From: a virus
Strand: one strand, 5' to 3'
DNA: 64,000 nucleotides
IMG/VR virus record: IMGVR_UViG_3300021364_003460
Coordinates: 124,001-188,000 of that record
Made by a program: the position numbers and the translations under genes
Notes under the pieces: model-generated
Told to the model about the DNA's origin: nothing
Seen by the model: the letters and a program-made list of their open reading frames with translations, nothing else
Database searches by the model: none
In this document: positions 1 to 10,000 of the stretch, in pieces
How the letters are laid out: each line of letters begins with the position of its first letter
Position numbering within the stretch: the stretch's first letter is position 1

Positions 1-63
1 AAAGTAATAGTAACTCATTGGATGCCTTTACCTAAACCCCCCTATACTTTTTTCTCCATTTTT

Positions 64-110
64 ATAAAACTCCTAAAAGCCTTATTACATAAAGGTTTCA
101 GGGGTTTTAT
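64..110 (-). terminator. imperfect hairpin, possible terminator
   Basis: The 11-nt arms at 64-74 and 100-110 are complementary except at one position. They enclose 25 nt that is itself partly self-complementary. The hairpin lies just downstream of the leftward polymerase-like gene, so it could end that transcript. No clean T-tract follows. The rest of positions 1-158 shows no gene I can support. Confidence 0.3.
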
Positions 111-158
111 ATAGCTATTGGTGCGGTAATAATAGCACCCTAACTAACTTCCTTATAA

Positions 159-1712
159 TTATCTATATTCCTCTTTCTCTAGTAGAAATCCTCTCTCTTC
201 TATCTCTATCCAGTTAACTAGTCTTTGATAACTCTTACTTTCTGAATCTTTACTCTCTATAGTTAATCCATCATAGCTGTAGGTTACTATATTCTCTTTT
301 ATTACTTCTGCTATTAATCTTTGGATTATAGATTGTTCTCTACCTTGGCAATAGAAAGCTAATAATCTGGAAGCTACTTTAACTTTATCAAATCTACCTT
401 CTGAACCTAACTCAACTTTGTAGTTATTTAATTCAGTTTTAAGATTAAACTTTAAACCTAATGAGTTAGTGTGAATTAGCTTAGTAGCTTTAGGCTTCTC
501 TATTAAATCTGCTGTGTACTGATTTAACCATCCATCTCTTAAATTAAGTAAAGGTTTAAGAATACCTGTAAAACATTCCTCTACTTTAGTTTTATTAACA
601 GCATACTCAATATTGTATTTAACTTTAGCTCTTCTACTTGCAAGGTAAGGTAGCTCTGATAACTTGGCTCCAAAACAAAATCCATAGACTATTATTTTCT
701 TGATGTCTTTTGGTAAATCTTTAGACCCAATGTGTCCCCAAATACTATCAGTTCTTATAATGTGAGCTATCTGTTCCTTGACAACCTCAGCTCCTAATAT
801 GTCACAGAGAACTAATAACTGGGCACACTTCAAGTCTACCTCTAAGCAGTAATTATTAGGGTCAGTAGCCTTTATAAAATATTTTCTGAATTTAGTAACC
901 AAAGCCATTGGTCCACCTCTAGTATGCAATCTACCTGGCTTCTGAAGAAAGTAAGAGTCATGGTATTGAGGTTGATTAGTCAAAGCCATCTCATTCATAG
1001 CAAACATTAGAGATAACCTTTGGTACTTATTTAAGTTTAGATTTCTAATAAATTCCTTACCTTTAAGAGAATTAAAGAGGTCTAAATCAAATCTAAACTT
1101 AGAGTTTCTTAACTTCTGCCAAGCATCTCTAGTACATGAAGGTAAATCAGATAGTTTAATATCAGGACCGCCCCATTTAGCAGGCTTAACTCCTACATTC
1201 TTACTACTCCTCAAGAAGTCAGGAGATACTTCTTTGTACTCTAAAATATCAGACACATAATTATCTACTTTTTCCTGGAGTTCATCTATCACTTTAAACC
1301 TCCTACAGTATTCTTTGTTGTAGCCTGTATATGCAACTATACTAGATAAAGGTTCAATAGTATTTTTAGTAACAGTTCCCATATATTTTTGTAAGTTGCG
1401 GTTAGAATATTCTGCTGCTTTAAAAGGAGTCATTAAAGTAAATAGAAGTTGTACAGGTATCTGAAAATAGTCTGAAGGCTCTAGTTGTTGCTCTTTATTC
1501 TTCTTTAGCTTTAGTAATTGAACTAAGTAGGTTATTTGTTCATCTGATAACTTTATACCTATCATTTCATGGGCTACTTCAGCAACTATATAAGATGTAA
1601 ATTTAGAAGCAATATTGCTTTGATAATCTGCTATCTTTTTGATATAATTATTCATATAAGAAATATTCTGTTTTTTATTTAGTTGTAAGAAGAGAGTTGT
1701 TGTCAGAGGCAT
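159..1712 (-). CDS. DNA polymerase family A-like protein (palm/fingers only)
   Basis: The 517-residue product resembles the polymerase half of family A DNA polymerases, which extend a primed DNA strand. Visible motifs, in order: GRLHT at about 260-264, typical just before motif A; EVDLKCAQ at 291-298 with a candidate motif A aspartate at D293; a fingers-like stretch KKIIVYGF at 338-345 with the Lys and Tyr-Gly expected of motif B; CQG at 455-457; and YDG at 480-482 in place of the usual HDE of motif C. No 3'-5' exonuclease signature is seen in the first 250 residues. It is shorter than Pol I and its motifs are divergent, so a relative of single-subunit RNA polymerases cannot be excluded. A second possible start is Met20; neither start has a clear ribosome binding site. 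It is divergent from the small genes that follow. Confidence 0.55.
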   Translation of the reverse strand: MPLTTTLFLQLNKKQNISYMNNYIKKIADYQSNIASKFTSYIVAEVAHEMIGIKLSDEQITYLVQLLKLKKNKEQQLEPSDYFQIPVQLLFTLMTPFKAAEYSNRNLQKYMGTVTKNTIEPLSSIVAYTGYNKEYCRRFKVIDELQEKVDNYVSDILEYKEVSPDFLRSSKNVGVKPAKWGGPDIKLSDLPSCTRDAWQKLRNSKFRFDLDLFNSLKGKEFIRNLNLNKYQRLSLMFAMNEMALTNQPQYHDSYFLQKPGRLHTRGGPMALVTKFRKYFIKATDPNNYCLEVDLKCAQLLVLCDILGAEVVKEQIAHIIRTDSIWGHIGSKDLPKDIKKIIVYGFCFGAKLSELPYLASRRAKVKYNIEYAVNKTKVEECFTGILKPLLNLRDGWLNQYTADLIEKPKATKLIHTNSLGLKFNLKTELNNYKVELGSEGRFDKVKVASRLLAFYCQGREQSIIQRLIAEVIKENIVTYSYDGLTIESKDSESKSYQRLVNWIEIEERGFLLEKEEYR

Positions 1713-1853
1713 CTCTCTTTTTAGTTTTATATAATAAGATTATACTATAAGAGTAAGTAAACTTAGTAAAGATAGATATGTATGACAACTGTATATGTAG
1801 TAACTTCTAGTGAATATAATGCTGGCTTTTAGAAAAGAGTAAGTAGATAAATT

Positions 1854-1994
1854 ATGAATGTAGAAAAACTAAAACAACATTTTAAAAACAAGAAAAATGT
1901 TAGGTTTCATGAGCACTCAGATAGGTTACTAGTTTGTTATATAACAGAGAAAGATAACACTTCAGTAGCTATAGGTTTAACTTTTTATAGGTAA
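1854..1994 (+). CDS. small hypothetical protein (46 aa)
   Basis: This short open frame begins MNVEKLKQHF and ends GLTFYR. The AG-rich stretch agaaaagagtaag upstream could be a weak ribosome binding site, and the next gene starts 4 nt after its stop. It is rich in Lys, His and Arg. No family is recognised. The tight spacing and normal-looking composition favour a real gene that opens the rightward cluster. Confidence 0.5.
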   Translation: MNVEKLKQHFKNKKNVRFHEHSDRLLVCYITEKDNTSVAIGLTFYR

Positions 1995-1998
1995 AAGT

Positions 1999-2631
1999 AT
2001 GACAGTAACAATTAAAGATAGCAATAATCAAGTAATAGGTACTGCTGACAGTATTAAAATTACAACAGAAAGTATTGTAGAGACTTATCAACCTGCTGAT
2101 GTAGTTAGAGATAAAGAGGGTAATTATGTCAGCAGTAAACCTATAGGTAATCCAATTTCTTTTAATGGAGAATTACTTATAAAATTCAGGTTAATTAATA
2201 CTTCTTTTATTGGAAGTAAAAATGAGGAATATAATATCCAAGCTCCTAAAGGCTTTTTTGATAGTACAGAAGAAAGCTTAATTCTTGCTAATCTTAAAAA
2301 GTGTAGATTTACTCATAGTCAAGAAGGTGTTGCACAGGGTATTTTCTTTACTAATCCTAATAGTATTATAGGAGTAATGGAATACTATTTTCCTAAACTA
2401 TATATTCATAGAAACTTTTCTGATAAAGTAATTGGGGGTTTTACTGAATCAGATTTTGATAGCCCTAGTATAGAAGTTAATAAGTTTACAGAAGTATACA
2501 AATCTTTGTTACATTTAGGAGACTCTGATAGTATTTATCTTTATGAATCAACAGATTTACATGAGTTAATGCAAATTACTAAACAAAAGTTAAATAAGTT
2601 ATTTGTAAGTTGGTTGCATAAAATAAATTAA
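1999..2631 (+). CDS. hypothetical protein, paralogue of next gene (210 aa)
   Basis: The function is not recognised. The N terminus (VTIKDSNNQVIGTADSIKI) closely resembles that of the gene 1 nt downstream (VELKDRNNNVVAIYEAVTLKI). Both also share a central CRF motif followed by a polar stretch and Glu-Gly (KKCRFTHSQEG against IGCRFNQNSTNEG). The two therefore look like an ancient tandem duplication. There is no signal peptide, membrane segment or catalytic motif. The predicted make-up is mostly beta strand. Lying in a rightward cluster of small genes outside the structural operon, it may be an accessory or early protein, but that is inference only. Confidence 0.6.
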   Translation: MTVTIKDSNNQVIGTADSIKITTESIVETYQPADVVRDKEGNYVSSKPIGNPISFNGELLIKFRLINTSFIGSKNEEYNIQAPKGFFDSTEESLILANLKKCRFTHSQEGVAQGIFFTNPNSIIGVMEYYFPKLYIHRNFSDKVIGGFTESDFDSPSIEVNKFTEVYKSLLHLGDSDSIYLYESTDLHELMQITKQKLNKLFVSWLHKIN

Positions 2632-2632
2632 T

Positions 2633-3139
2633 ATGGTAGAACTTAAAGACAGAAATAACAATGTTGTTGCTATATATGAAGCAGTCACTTTAAAGATAGC
2701 AGAATGTATTCCTCCTCAAAAAGCTATTCTTCTTGATACAAAGACTTATATAACTTTTAAATTACACAACTTAATTCAAAAAAGAGGATTGCCCATAGAT
2801 CCCTATGAAGGGTTTTCTATTGAGTATAAATACTCTTCAGAGTATATAATTAGGTTAATTGGCTGTAGATTCAATCAAAATAGCACCAATGAAGGAACTA
2901 CCCTTTATAAAGAAACTATAGATTTAAGTAAATATCCTAAAGAGCTCAAACCTGTATTAGCTGAGATCCACTCCCAAGGTTCACTAGGTCTATCTAAATG
3001 GTATGAAGTAGTCTACTTTGATTCAGACATTAGATACTGTTGGTGTAGCTATGCTGGTAGTGATACCTTTAAGAAAGGTGAGCAAGTGGTAGCCTGGGAG
3101 TATGTTGACAATATTGAGTTAAGTAATAAAGTAAACTAA
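2633..3139 (+). CDS. hypothetical protein, paralogue of previous gene (168 aa)
   Basis: No family is recognised. It shares the N-terminal pattern (hydrophobic-x-hydrophobic-KD-x-NN-x-V-hydrophobic) and the internal CRF motif with its upstream neighbour but is about 40 residues shorter. Only one base separates the two genes, so translation is probably coupled. The C-terminal half contains SDIRYCWCSYAGSD with two closely spaced cysteines. No membrane or export signal is seen. Confidence 0.6.
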   Translation: MVELKDRNNNVVAIYEAVTLKIAECIPPQKAILLDTKTYITFKLHNLIQKRGLPIDPYEGFSIEYKYSSEYIIRLIGCRFNQNSTNEGTTLYKETIDLSKYPKELKPVLAEIHSQGSLGLSKWYEVVYFDSDIRYCWCSYAGSDTFKKGEQVVAWEYVDNIELSNKVN

Positions 3140-3144
3140 TGTAG

Positions 3145-3152
3145 GCGATCGC
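3145..3152. repeat. HIP1 octamer GCGATCGC
   Basis: This is the palindrome highly over-represented in many cyanobacterial chromosomes. Here it lies in the short gap between two genes. The 15-nt context AGGCGATCGCTAACA at 3143-3157 is repeated exactly at 60403-60417. HIP1 seems rare in this window (I found two), which fits phage DNA in a cyanobacterial host. Confidence 0.8.
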
Positions 3153-3169
3153 TAACAATCAATAAAATA

Positions 3170-3177
3170 AAGGAGGT
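3170..3177 (+). promoter_or_regulatory. strong Shine-Dalgarno AAGGAGGT
   Basis: This is a full anti-16S complement 3 nt before the ATG at 3181. It is much stronger than the leaders of most structural genes here and fixes the start of the 163-residue protein. Confidence 0.8.
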
Positions 3178-3180
3178 TAC

Positions 3181-3672
3181 ATGACTAAACCCATTATTGG
3201 AGAAATTTACATATATAAAGATGAAGAGTATACTTACACAGAAGAATGTGATAAGTTACAGAAAACCCCTTATTCTGAACTATATGTAGAAAGAGATGAA
3301 CAGATAACTACAATACCTAATGGTAGCTATAAAAAGAAAACTGAAGTTGACTTATATAATGAACTGTTTAAGTTAACTAACTATTATTGGTATGTTGAAC
3401 CTATTACAGTTAAGACTAAAAATAATAGAAACGTTACCAGAGGTTATAGATTTAGTAGAACTTTAAATCTAGTTAACTTAGAAGGCTTCTATTGTTTAGA
3501 AGATAGTAAATGGGAATCTAAATATAAGTTAACTATTAGGTATAAAGATACTGAAGAAAGAGGATATATCTTAGAAAGTGTTAAGTCAGATAACTCTCTT
3601 GAAGAAGTTATAAATCAAACAAAAGAATACTTAGTTAACTTATACAAAGCAGACTTAAAGGAGCTTGCATGA
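3181..3672 (+). CDS. hypothetical protein (163 aa)
   Basis: The function is not recognised. The start is fixed by a consensus ribosome binding site. The protein is rich in Tyr, Lys and Glu and probably beta-rich in its middle (LTNYYWYVEPITVK), with a C-terminal helix (LEEVINQTKEYLVNLYKADLK). There is no export signal. The stop overlaps the ATG of the next gene (ATGA), so the two are probably translationally coupled. Confidence 0.65.
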   Translation: MTKPIIGEIYIYKDEEYTYTEECDKLQKTPYSELYVERDEQITTIPNGSYKKKTEVDLYNELFKLTNYYWYVEPITVKTKNNRNVTRGYRFSRTLNLVNLEGFYCLEDSKWESKYKLTIRYKDTEERGYILESVKSDNSLEEVINQTKEYLVNLYKADLKELA

Positions 3673-3884
3673 ATTACACTAAAGAGTTTGAAGACTGGTG
3701 GACATATACCTACAAAGGAAAGTTAAACCCTACTCCTAGTTTAGAAGAAGCCTTTAAAGAGGTAGCTTATGCAGCTTGGCAACATCAGCAAACTGAAATA
3801 CAAGAAGCTAGAAATATAGCTGAAAAAGTTAGAGATGAATTAAATGAAGAAGTATCAAAATATTACAAGTTTAGTTGGGAGTAA
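3669..3884 (+). CDS. small hypothetical protein (71 aa)
   Basis: The start overlaps the preceding stop by 4 nt (ATGA). The protein begins MNYTKEFEDWWTYTYKG and contains AAWQHQQTEIQEARNIAEK, a probable helix. The FxxWW pattern followed by a helix ending in AAW-H resembles small cyanophage and enterophage proteins of unknown role. No function can be assigned. Confidence 0.6.
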   Translation: MNYTKEFEDWWTYTYKGKLNPTPSLEEAFKEVAYAAWQHQQTEIQEARNIAEKVRDELNEEVSKYYKFSWE

Positions 3885-3890
3885 TTAAAC

Positions 3891-4226
3891 ATGACTATAC
3901 AAAAAGGTAGCCCTCTCTACATAGCTCAAAGACAGTATAGAAAAGGGCTAAAAGAAGCAAAAAGAATTATTGAACTAGAGTTATCTCAGTTTGATGAAAA
4001 TGGAGAGTATAATAGAAAGTTTCCTCCTAGTATCTATAACAACTTATATCAGTTAACTACATTGTCAGCTAAGTTTGAAGCACTATTAGAAGTAGAGGAA
4101 GAGATAAAAAGTTCTTCTTTTGAAGTTGTTAGTAACCCTACTAATGCAATTATTGAGAAACTTAAATCTACTCAGATCCCTTTTATAGATAAAGAAGGTA
4201 ATGAATGGTATAGATTAAATCAGTAA
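3891..4226 (+). CDS. hypothetical protein (111 aa)
   Basis: The function is not recognised. Residues 1-80 look mainly helical and charged (GLKEAKRIIELELSQFDENG). The C-terminal 30 residues (LKSTQIPFIDKEGNEWYRL) look like a short beta hairpin. It is the last gene of the rightward cluster. Its end overlaps by 7 nt the end of the leftward 933-residue tail gene, leaving no room for an intergenic terminator. Confidence 0.6.
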   Translation: MTIQKGSPLYIAQRQYRKGLKEAKRIIELELSQFDENGEYNRKFPPSIYNNLYQLTTLSAKFEALLEVEEEIKSSSFEVVSNPTNAIIEKLKSTQIPFIDKEGNEWYRLNQ

Positions 4227-7021
4227 ACAACTCCCTTCAGTTTCATAATATAAGGTACTACTTCAGCATTCTGACTACTAAACTCTATCTTTAAAGTTAA
4301 CTTAGTCCTGAGTATTCTAGAAGTATTACCATTGATATCTGTACTTACTGTAGTGGGGTCTAAATCCTTAACTACCCAAGTACCCTTACTCAAGGGAATA
4401 TTGCCATTTACTAACTCTACAGTATCCTCATCTAATTGAATAGCTTGCCAGGTTTCTCCAGCATTAGAGCTAAAGCTAACTGTAATATCAGTACCAGTAG
4501 GTTTATAATAGTCAAACTCTACTTCTACATTTCTATAACCTTTTTTGTAATCTATAGTTCTGCTAACCCAAGTCCCAGTCTTCTTATTCTCTTGAATAGT
4601 AAAGTCAGACTGATTTAGCAACACTATAGGGAACAAGTTAGTAGTCCCACTTAAAACTAACTTAATATCAACTTCACTTCTGTTACCTTCTATTGGCTGA
4701 CTAGAATTAAGAGATAACCAACTACCATTAACATTTCTATAAAAGTATTCTACTCTAGTTGCTTGAGGACAAATAGTTTTAATATTTCTATTAATAAAAT
4801 GAATGTTACCCAGAGGATTACTAATCTTGTAAACTACTTCACTATTGCTAACTGAAGGTACTGCTTGTACTAACTGAAATGTTAAGTCTTTAGATAAATC
4901 CCTTACCCATTGATTCTGTTGTTTAAATAATAGGTCTCCTGCAATTAAAGGCTGCAAATCAGATACAGAGGTAGAATTAATACTTCTTTGACCTGCTTGA
5001 GCATAATAGAATTCTAAAGGCTGCCCATTAGTTAGAGGAGCTATTACTAAAGCATACTGTCCTGTAGATGTTAAAGGTATTGGGATATCAAAGTTAATTG
5101 AACTAAACCTTGTACCATCTGAAGATAAGTTAACATCTACTAATTTTAGTATTCCTTGACCTAATGTCTCTCCAGTAGGTAAATCAGAATTAGCTTTTAC
5201 TACAGAAACCAAAGCTACATTAATATCAGGATTAGTAAACTGAGGTACTCTCCTTAAAGCCAAGTTTACTTTGCTCAACATTAACGGGGCTTCAACAGTA
5301 AAAGTTTGAGCAATACTAGAGTTGTAATCTAGTTTTGTTAACTCACCACCTTTATCTCTAAACAATACATTAGCTGACTGGTTACTGTTAGATACGGTAA
5401 TAGTGTATTGTTTGTAAGATAAGTTAGTTGGCACATTAAAAGTTAATCTAAAGCTGCCATCTTCACTAGCTTTAATAGTGTTAACATTAGTTCCTAAAGT
5501 TCCTTTAAGTAAGTTAAACTCAGTAATCTGAACATTACCAAATACTATTCTTAAATTATCTGCATTAGAGTTAAAACCATAACCCTCTAAAGTTACTAAA
5601 GTAGTTTCTAAAGTAGAAGTAATTACTACATTACTAGGAGTTTGTACTTCTAATTCATAAGAGCTAAAAGGTTCTAATTCTGCTAAAGATTGATATTCTT
5701 TAGTTAATGTATTAGGTCTACCATTAGGAGGATTAACTGTGATAGTAGCTTTAGATGTAGTATCAGTTAAACTAATAAAACCAGTAGCTCTATTTTGCTC
5801 TATTACTATATTCTCACTAAGAATAGGAGTAATAGTGTAAGGTAATCCATTCTTACTATTTACATCTATACCTGTAGAAAGTACCTGAGTCAAGTTACTA
5901 AAGTTAATAGTATTAGAAGTCAGCCCGTTTCTTAGCAAACCATATTTAGGAATTATAGAAGCATTGTAATCTATATTATTAATATCACTATTGTTTAGGT
6001 TAACAAAAGAGTCAGCTATAATACCTAACAAATTAGAATCTTCAAAAGTAAATTTATCTACAGATTGTTTGTTAAGTATATTCTCTAAATAGATTTCTTG
6101 GTTTAACTTATCTCTAGAAAGCAGTAACTTTAAATCTGAGTTAGTTACAGGTCTAGCTTTAGTAGACAGCACTTGAAGTTTACTATCTACTCTTTCTATT
6201 AATCCTAAGAATATAGAATTAAACTTAGAGGTAGGTGCAGCCTTTTCCAATATCAGTCCCCCATAATAAGTTAAATAAACAGAATATTGTACCGTGACTT
6301 CTCTATCTATCTTAAAAGAAGAGGGATAGTATAATTCCACTAATCTACCGTTTATATAGGCTTTCCCAACAGTAATGCTAACTGTATTAATAGAAGTAAT
6401 AGATAATTCTAATCCCTCAGCTACAAAGTCACCAACCTCTTCATATATTCTCTGAGCTAAATAATCAGTAATTAAGGAAGTAATATATTGATTACTATAT
6501 TGTAATGAGTAACCTTCCTCTTTATAGTAAAAAATATGAGGATAATTACTAATAGATTCTCCTTGAACTACAGCTATAGGAAAGCTATCTGCATTTAATA
6601 TAATTTCAGAACTAACTACCAATCTATCTGCTCCTAAGTCTCCACATAACTCACCTCCTGTTAGAGGATCTCTAAACTCAGTAACAGTAGTAAACTTAGG
6701 ATTAATTCCTACATAAGTTCTTTCTCCATATAAAGCTAAAAAAGTAATTTCAGGTATATCTACAAAGTAACCTTTATTCTCAATTCTAATAAACACTTGA
6801 CCTTTAGATAACTTCATTAAGTACCCTTCAGAAGTAAAACTATCTAAAGTAATCTCTAATCCTTTTATAATTCTATAGTTAGAAAATAAGTAATCAAAAG
6901 CTTGAGTGTGCTGGTAATTAATTAAAGATTGTATTTCATTAAACTCAGCAGCTTGAGACTTTTTATCAGGTCTAAATAATATTTTTTGCCAACTATTATC
7001 AAATCTATCAAAATAAGTCAT
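4220..7021 (-). CDS. DUF4815-like tail/baseplate protein (933 aa)
   Basis: The N terminus (FDRFDNSWQKILFRP, then QAAEFNEIQSLINYQ at about 24-38) matches the pattern of DUF4815 phage proteins, which occur in baseplate/fibre regions of cyanophages and related phages. The remainder is long and beta-rich, with repeated Ig-like or jelly-roll-like stretches (for example VTLEGYGFNSNADNLRIVFG and SSIAQTFTVEAPLMLSKVNL). It ends with a domain (WVSRTIDYKKGYRNVEVEFDYY, then SKGTWVVKDLDPTT) that recurs at the end of the 1,466-residue neighbour. It is the last gene of the leftward structural operon and most likely part of a host-contact or fibre-network structure. The exact position in the virion is unknown. 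Confidence 0.65.
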   Translation of the reverse strand: MTYFDRFDNSWQKILFRPDKKSQAAEFNEIQSLINYQHTQAFDYLFSNYRIIKGLEITLDSFTSEGYLMKLSKGQVFIRIENKGYFVDIPEITFLALYGERTYVGINPKFTTVTEFRDPLTGGELCGDLGADRLVVSSEIILNADSFPIAVVQGESISNYPHIFYYKEEGYSLQYSNQYITSLITDYLAQRIYEEVGDFVAEGLELSITSINTVSITVGKAYINGRLVELYYPSSFKIDREVTVQYSVYLTYYGGLILEKAAPTSKFNSIFLGLIERVDSKLQVLSTKARPVTNSDLKLLLSRDKLNQEIYLENILNKQSVDKFTFEDSNLLGIIADSFVNLNNSDINNIDYNASIIPKYGLLRNGLTSNTINFSNLTQVLSTGIDVNSKNGLPYTITPILSENIVIEQNRATGFISLTDTTSKATITVNPPNGRPNTLTKEYQSLAELEPFSSYELEVQTPSNVVITSTLETTLVTLEGYGFNSNADNLRIVFGNVQITEFNLLKGTLGTNVNTIKASEDGSFRLTFNVPTNLSYKQYTITVSNSNQSANVLFRDKGGELTKLDYNSSIAQTFTVEAPLMLSKVNLALRRVPQFTNPDINVALVSVVKANSDLPTGETLGQGILKLVDVNLSSDGTRFSSINFDIPIPLTSTGQYALVIAPLTNGQPLEFYYAQAGQRSINSTSVSDLQPLIAGDLLFKQQNQWVRDLSKDLTFQLVQAVPSVSNSEVVYKISNPLGNIHFINRNIKTICPQATRVEYFYRNVNGSWLSLNSSQPIEGNRSEVDIKLVLSGTTNLFPIVLLNQSDFTIQENKKTGTWVSRTIDYKKGYRNVEVEFDYYKPTGTDITVSFSSNAGETWQAIQLDEDTVELVNGNIPLSKGTWVVKDLDPTTVSTDINGNTSRILRTKLTLKIEFSSQNAEVVPYIMKLKGVVY

Positions 7022-7028
7022 ATCTACC

Positions 7029-10000
7029 TCAAGCTACATAAGTTTTAATATTGAGTACATTAGGTTGAATAGCTAAATTATCTGTAGTAAACTCTACTCT
7101 CCATCTAAATCTATTTCTACCATCTCCATTACTCATATATAAAGTTTCATTAGATAGCTTCCAAGTAGCTTGCTTGATCTGTAAACCAGCATCTATAAAC
7201 TTATCAGTAGTAGTATCTTTAGTTAACTCAAACCATTCTTGCCCTTGAATAGGTAATCCCTCATTAGGGCTGTAGTAAGCTTTAATATCTGTTCCAGCAG
7301 GTTGTAAGTAATCTAAAGTCACGTACACATCTTTATATAATCTGTTGTAAGTAGTTTGATTAGAGATTATATGAGAACTAGCTAACCCTACGTACAAACT
7401 AACTGAAGATCCTTGAAGCACCAATGCAGGAGAAACATTATCTCTTAATGAAGACAACTTAGCTCTAATAGCTACATTAGTTACAGGGTTGTCCAAGCAT
7501 ACTAACCTATTAGAATCAAAGTTAATCCAAGTGTTAGTTCCAATAAGTTGATATTGGTATTGAAGGAAAGTATCTGAAGGAAGTATGTCCCTACTATTTA
7601 AACAGAAAGAAGTAACATAACTTAAATTATCTACTACACCATAGTTGCCTAAATCAACAATTACTTCATTAGCGATAGTAAAAGTAGCTTTTTGTAATTC
7701 ATAAGTTAAGTCTTCTCTTTCTAACCTATTGAGAGACTTACCCTCATTAGAATAGAATAATTCTCCTTCTAGATAAAGTTGGTCTCCTACTGATCCTCCA
7801 GTAAGTAAATCAGTACCAGCAACTTCAGCACTAAATATTTCATACCCGCTACCTTTAGAGTAAAGACTAATATTATAAAGTTTATTGGGGTTTATTAATA
7901 TAGGATAACTAAAAGTAAACTCAGTCCAGTTAGTGCCATCTGTAGAAGGTTGATACAGATTACTAAAAGCACTAGAGTAATAACTTCTATTAGGGGCTTT
8001 GTCTACTAAATCAGATTCACCCAAATTAACTATTAAGTCTTCATTTAGATCAATAGAATTTAACTTTAGTTTTACCTTAGTTAAATAACAATAATCATAT
8101 ACTTTAAAAGTCTGATAAATAGAGTCAAACAGTATAGGGAACTGTTGTTCTGTAGTTAAAGAAGTTAAACTGACATTAGGTAACGTACCTGGATTAACTA
8201 TACTACTGCTAAATTGAAAAGCTTGAGAATCATATTTACTAGACTTTAGTTTTAGTAAGAAAGAATCAGCTATAGGTTTATTAAATGAAATATCCCAATT
8301 CTCTAAAGCAGAAATAACTATCTGACTAAATAAGTTATTGTAGACTCCTATTTGAGTTTTAGCATAACCTTTACTGCCAGTTGGAGCTACTGATATAATT
8401 TCTAAGCTATGAGAACCAAAGACTAAATCAGTGGGTATATTAAAGCTAAAAGAAATAGTACCATCACTTTTACTTCTTATACTACCTGGATACTCTACTG
8501 ATAAAGGTGTACTGTCTAATAAAGTGTAGTTTCTTATCTCTGTCCCAGATAAGTATACTTTATAACCACCATTGTTAGGAGGTAATCCTTCTACTTTTAT
8601 CTTAATTAAGTTAGTATTAGATTTAACTAAGTTAGAAATATATCCAAGGAAACTAATTGTATTTTGAAATATATTTCCTACAGGAGTACCCTCTATAAAA
8701 GACTTATATAATTTCTCTCCAAAAGATTTAAATAATACTTGGTTGTTAGTAGATATTTTTTGAAGTATTAAAGGTTTATTTTCAGAAAGTCTAGTAAGTA
8801 GAGTAGTGGCTTTTGCTAATGGGTCACAAGAAGTAAACTTGCTAAAAGGTTTATTGTTAAATATTAATTCAGGATAAGCAGTAATTTTGGCTCTTTTATT
8901 AATATTTACTTGAGGAGAAACTGCTCTAGTTTTAGTTAATCTATTTTGAGATAATAGTACAGAGTTAGAGTAAGGTAATGTTACAAAGTAGTTGTCTCCA
9001 AACTCATTCTCACTTATTGTGCCTCCAGATACATATTTTAAGCTAACGTCTTTGTGGGTATAACCTCCAGTGAGTGATTGTATAGCAGGAGAGATAGCGC
9101 CTGTACTATTATCTAAATCTACTTTAGATAAGTCTTGAAGAGAAGTATTGTAGTAACCTATCGGAGTGACTTCATTATCAGCAGCATCTAATTGAGCAGC
9201 TACATCTAATCTTTGGTTTTCTAACTCACAAGTATTCTTTTTAACTAACTCTACAATACCTTGAATCTCTTCATTTCTTAGTATCTTACAATCAGAAGGA
9301 GTTACTTCAGTAGAGTTAGCATATAGTTTAAAAGTAGCTAATGGTAATAAATTAGTGGCTACAACAGGTAATTCAGCTACACCAGAAGAAGATAAAGTGT
9401 AGTTTAAATTACCTTCTTTATCTAAAGTTATTACCCCTACTTTAGAAAGATAATAAGTGTAGTCTACATAAAACCTCTGATTAGGAGCAGGAGTAGTATT
9501 AATAAATTCAATAGAGTCAGTGGCTTGATTTAGTTGATAATCAGTTCCTTTTGCTAAAGGTTGAGTATATAGAAAAGACACATAATAAGTGGTTCCAGCA
9601 GCAGGTTCATTAGCACTTACAGAACTAAGAGACCAATCTATTTCAGATTGATTAACTAATTGATAATCCACTCCCTCTACATAAGTAGTATCTCCTTGAA
9701 ATACTTTAACTATTCTAAATATAGAGTCATCTCCTAACTTGTCTGATGTTCCCGGAGTAACTCCCCTGACAATAGGTTTATTGTATTCAGCTAACTCAGC
9801 AGTAACATTAACTATATCTGCTACTGGTCTAAATCCTAGTTGATAAGAGTTAGAGCTGCCTGCTCCTGATAAATTAGCAGAATTAACATCTACTAATAAA
9901 ACTTCAGAGTCTCCTATAACTATATTATTTTCATCTCTTTCTTCAATAGTTATATTAAGTTCTATCTGATTAGCTACTTCATTTAAAGTTGTAGAAGTAA

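Noticed and set aside
1815-1820. TATAAT as a promoter -10 box before the 46-residue gene
   Set aside because: No matching -35 at proper spacing and such hexamers are common in this A/T-rich DNA.
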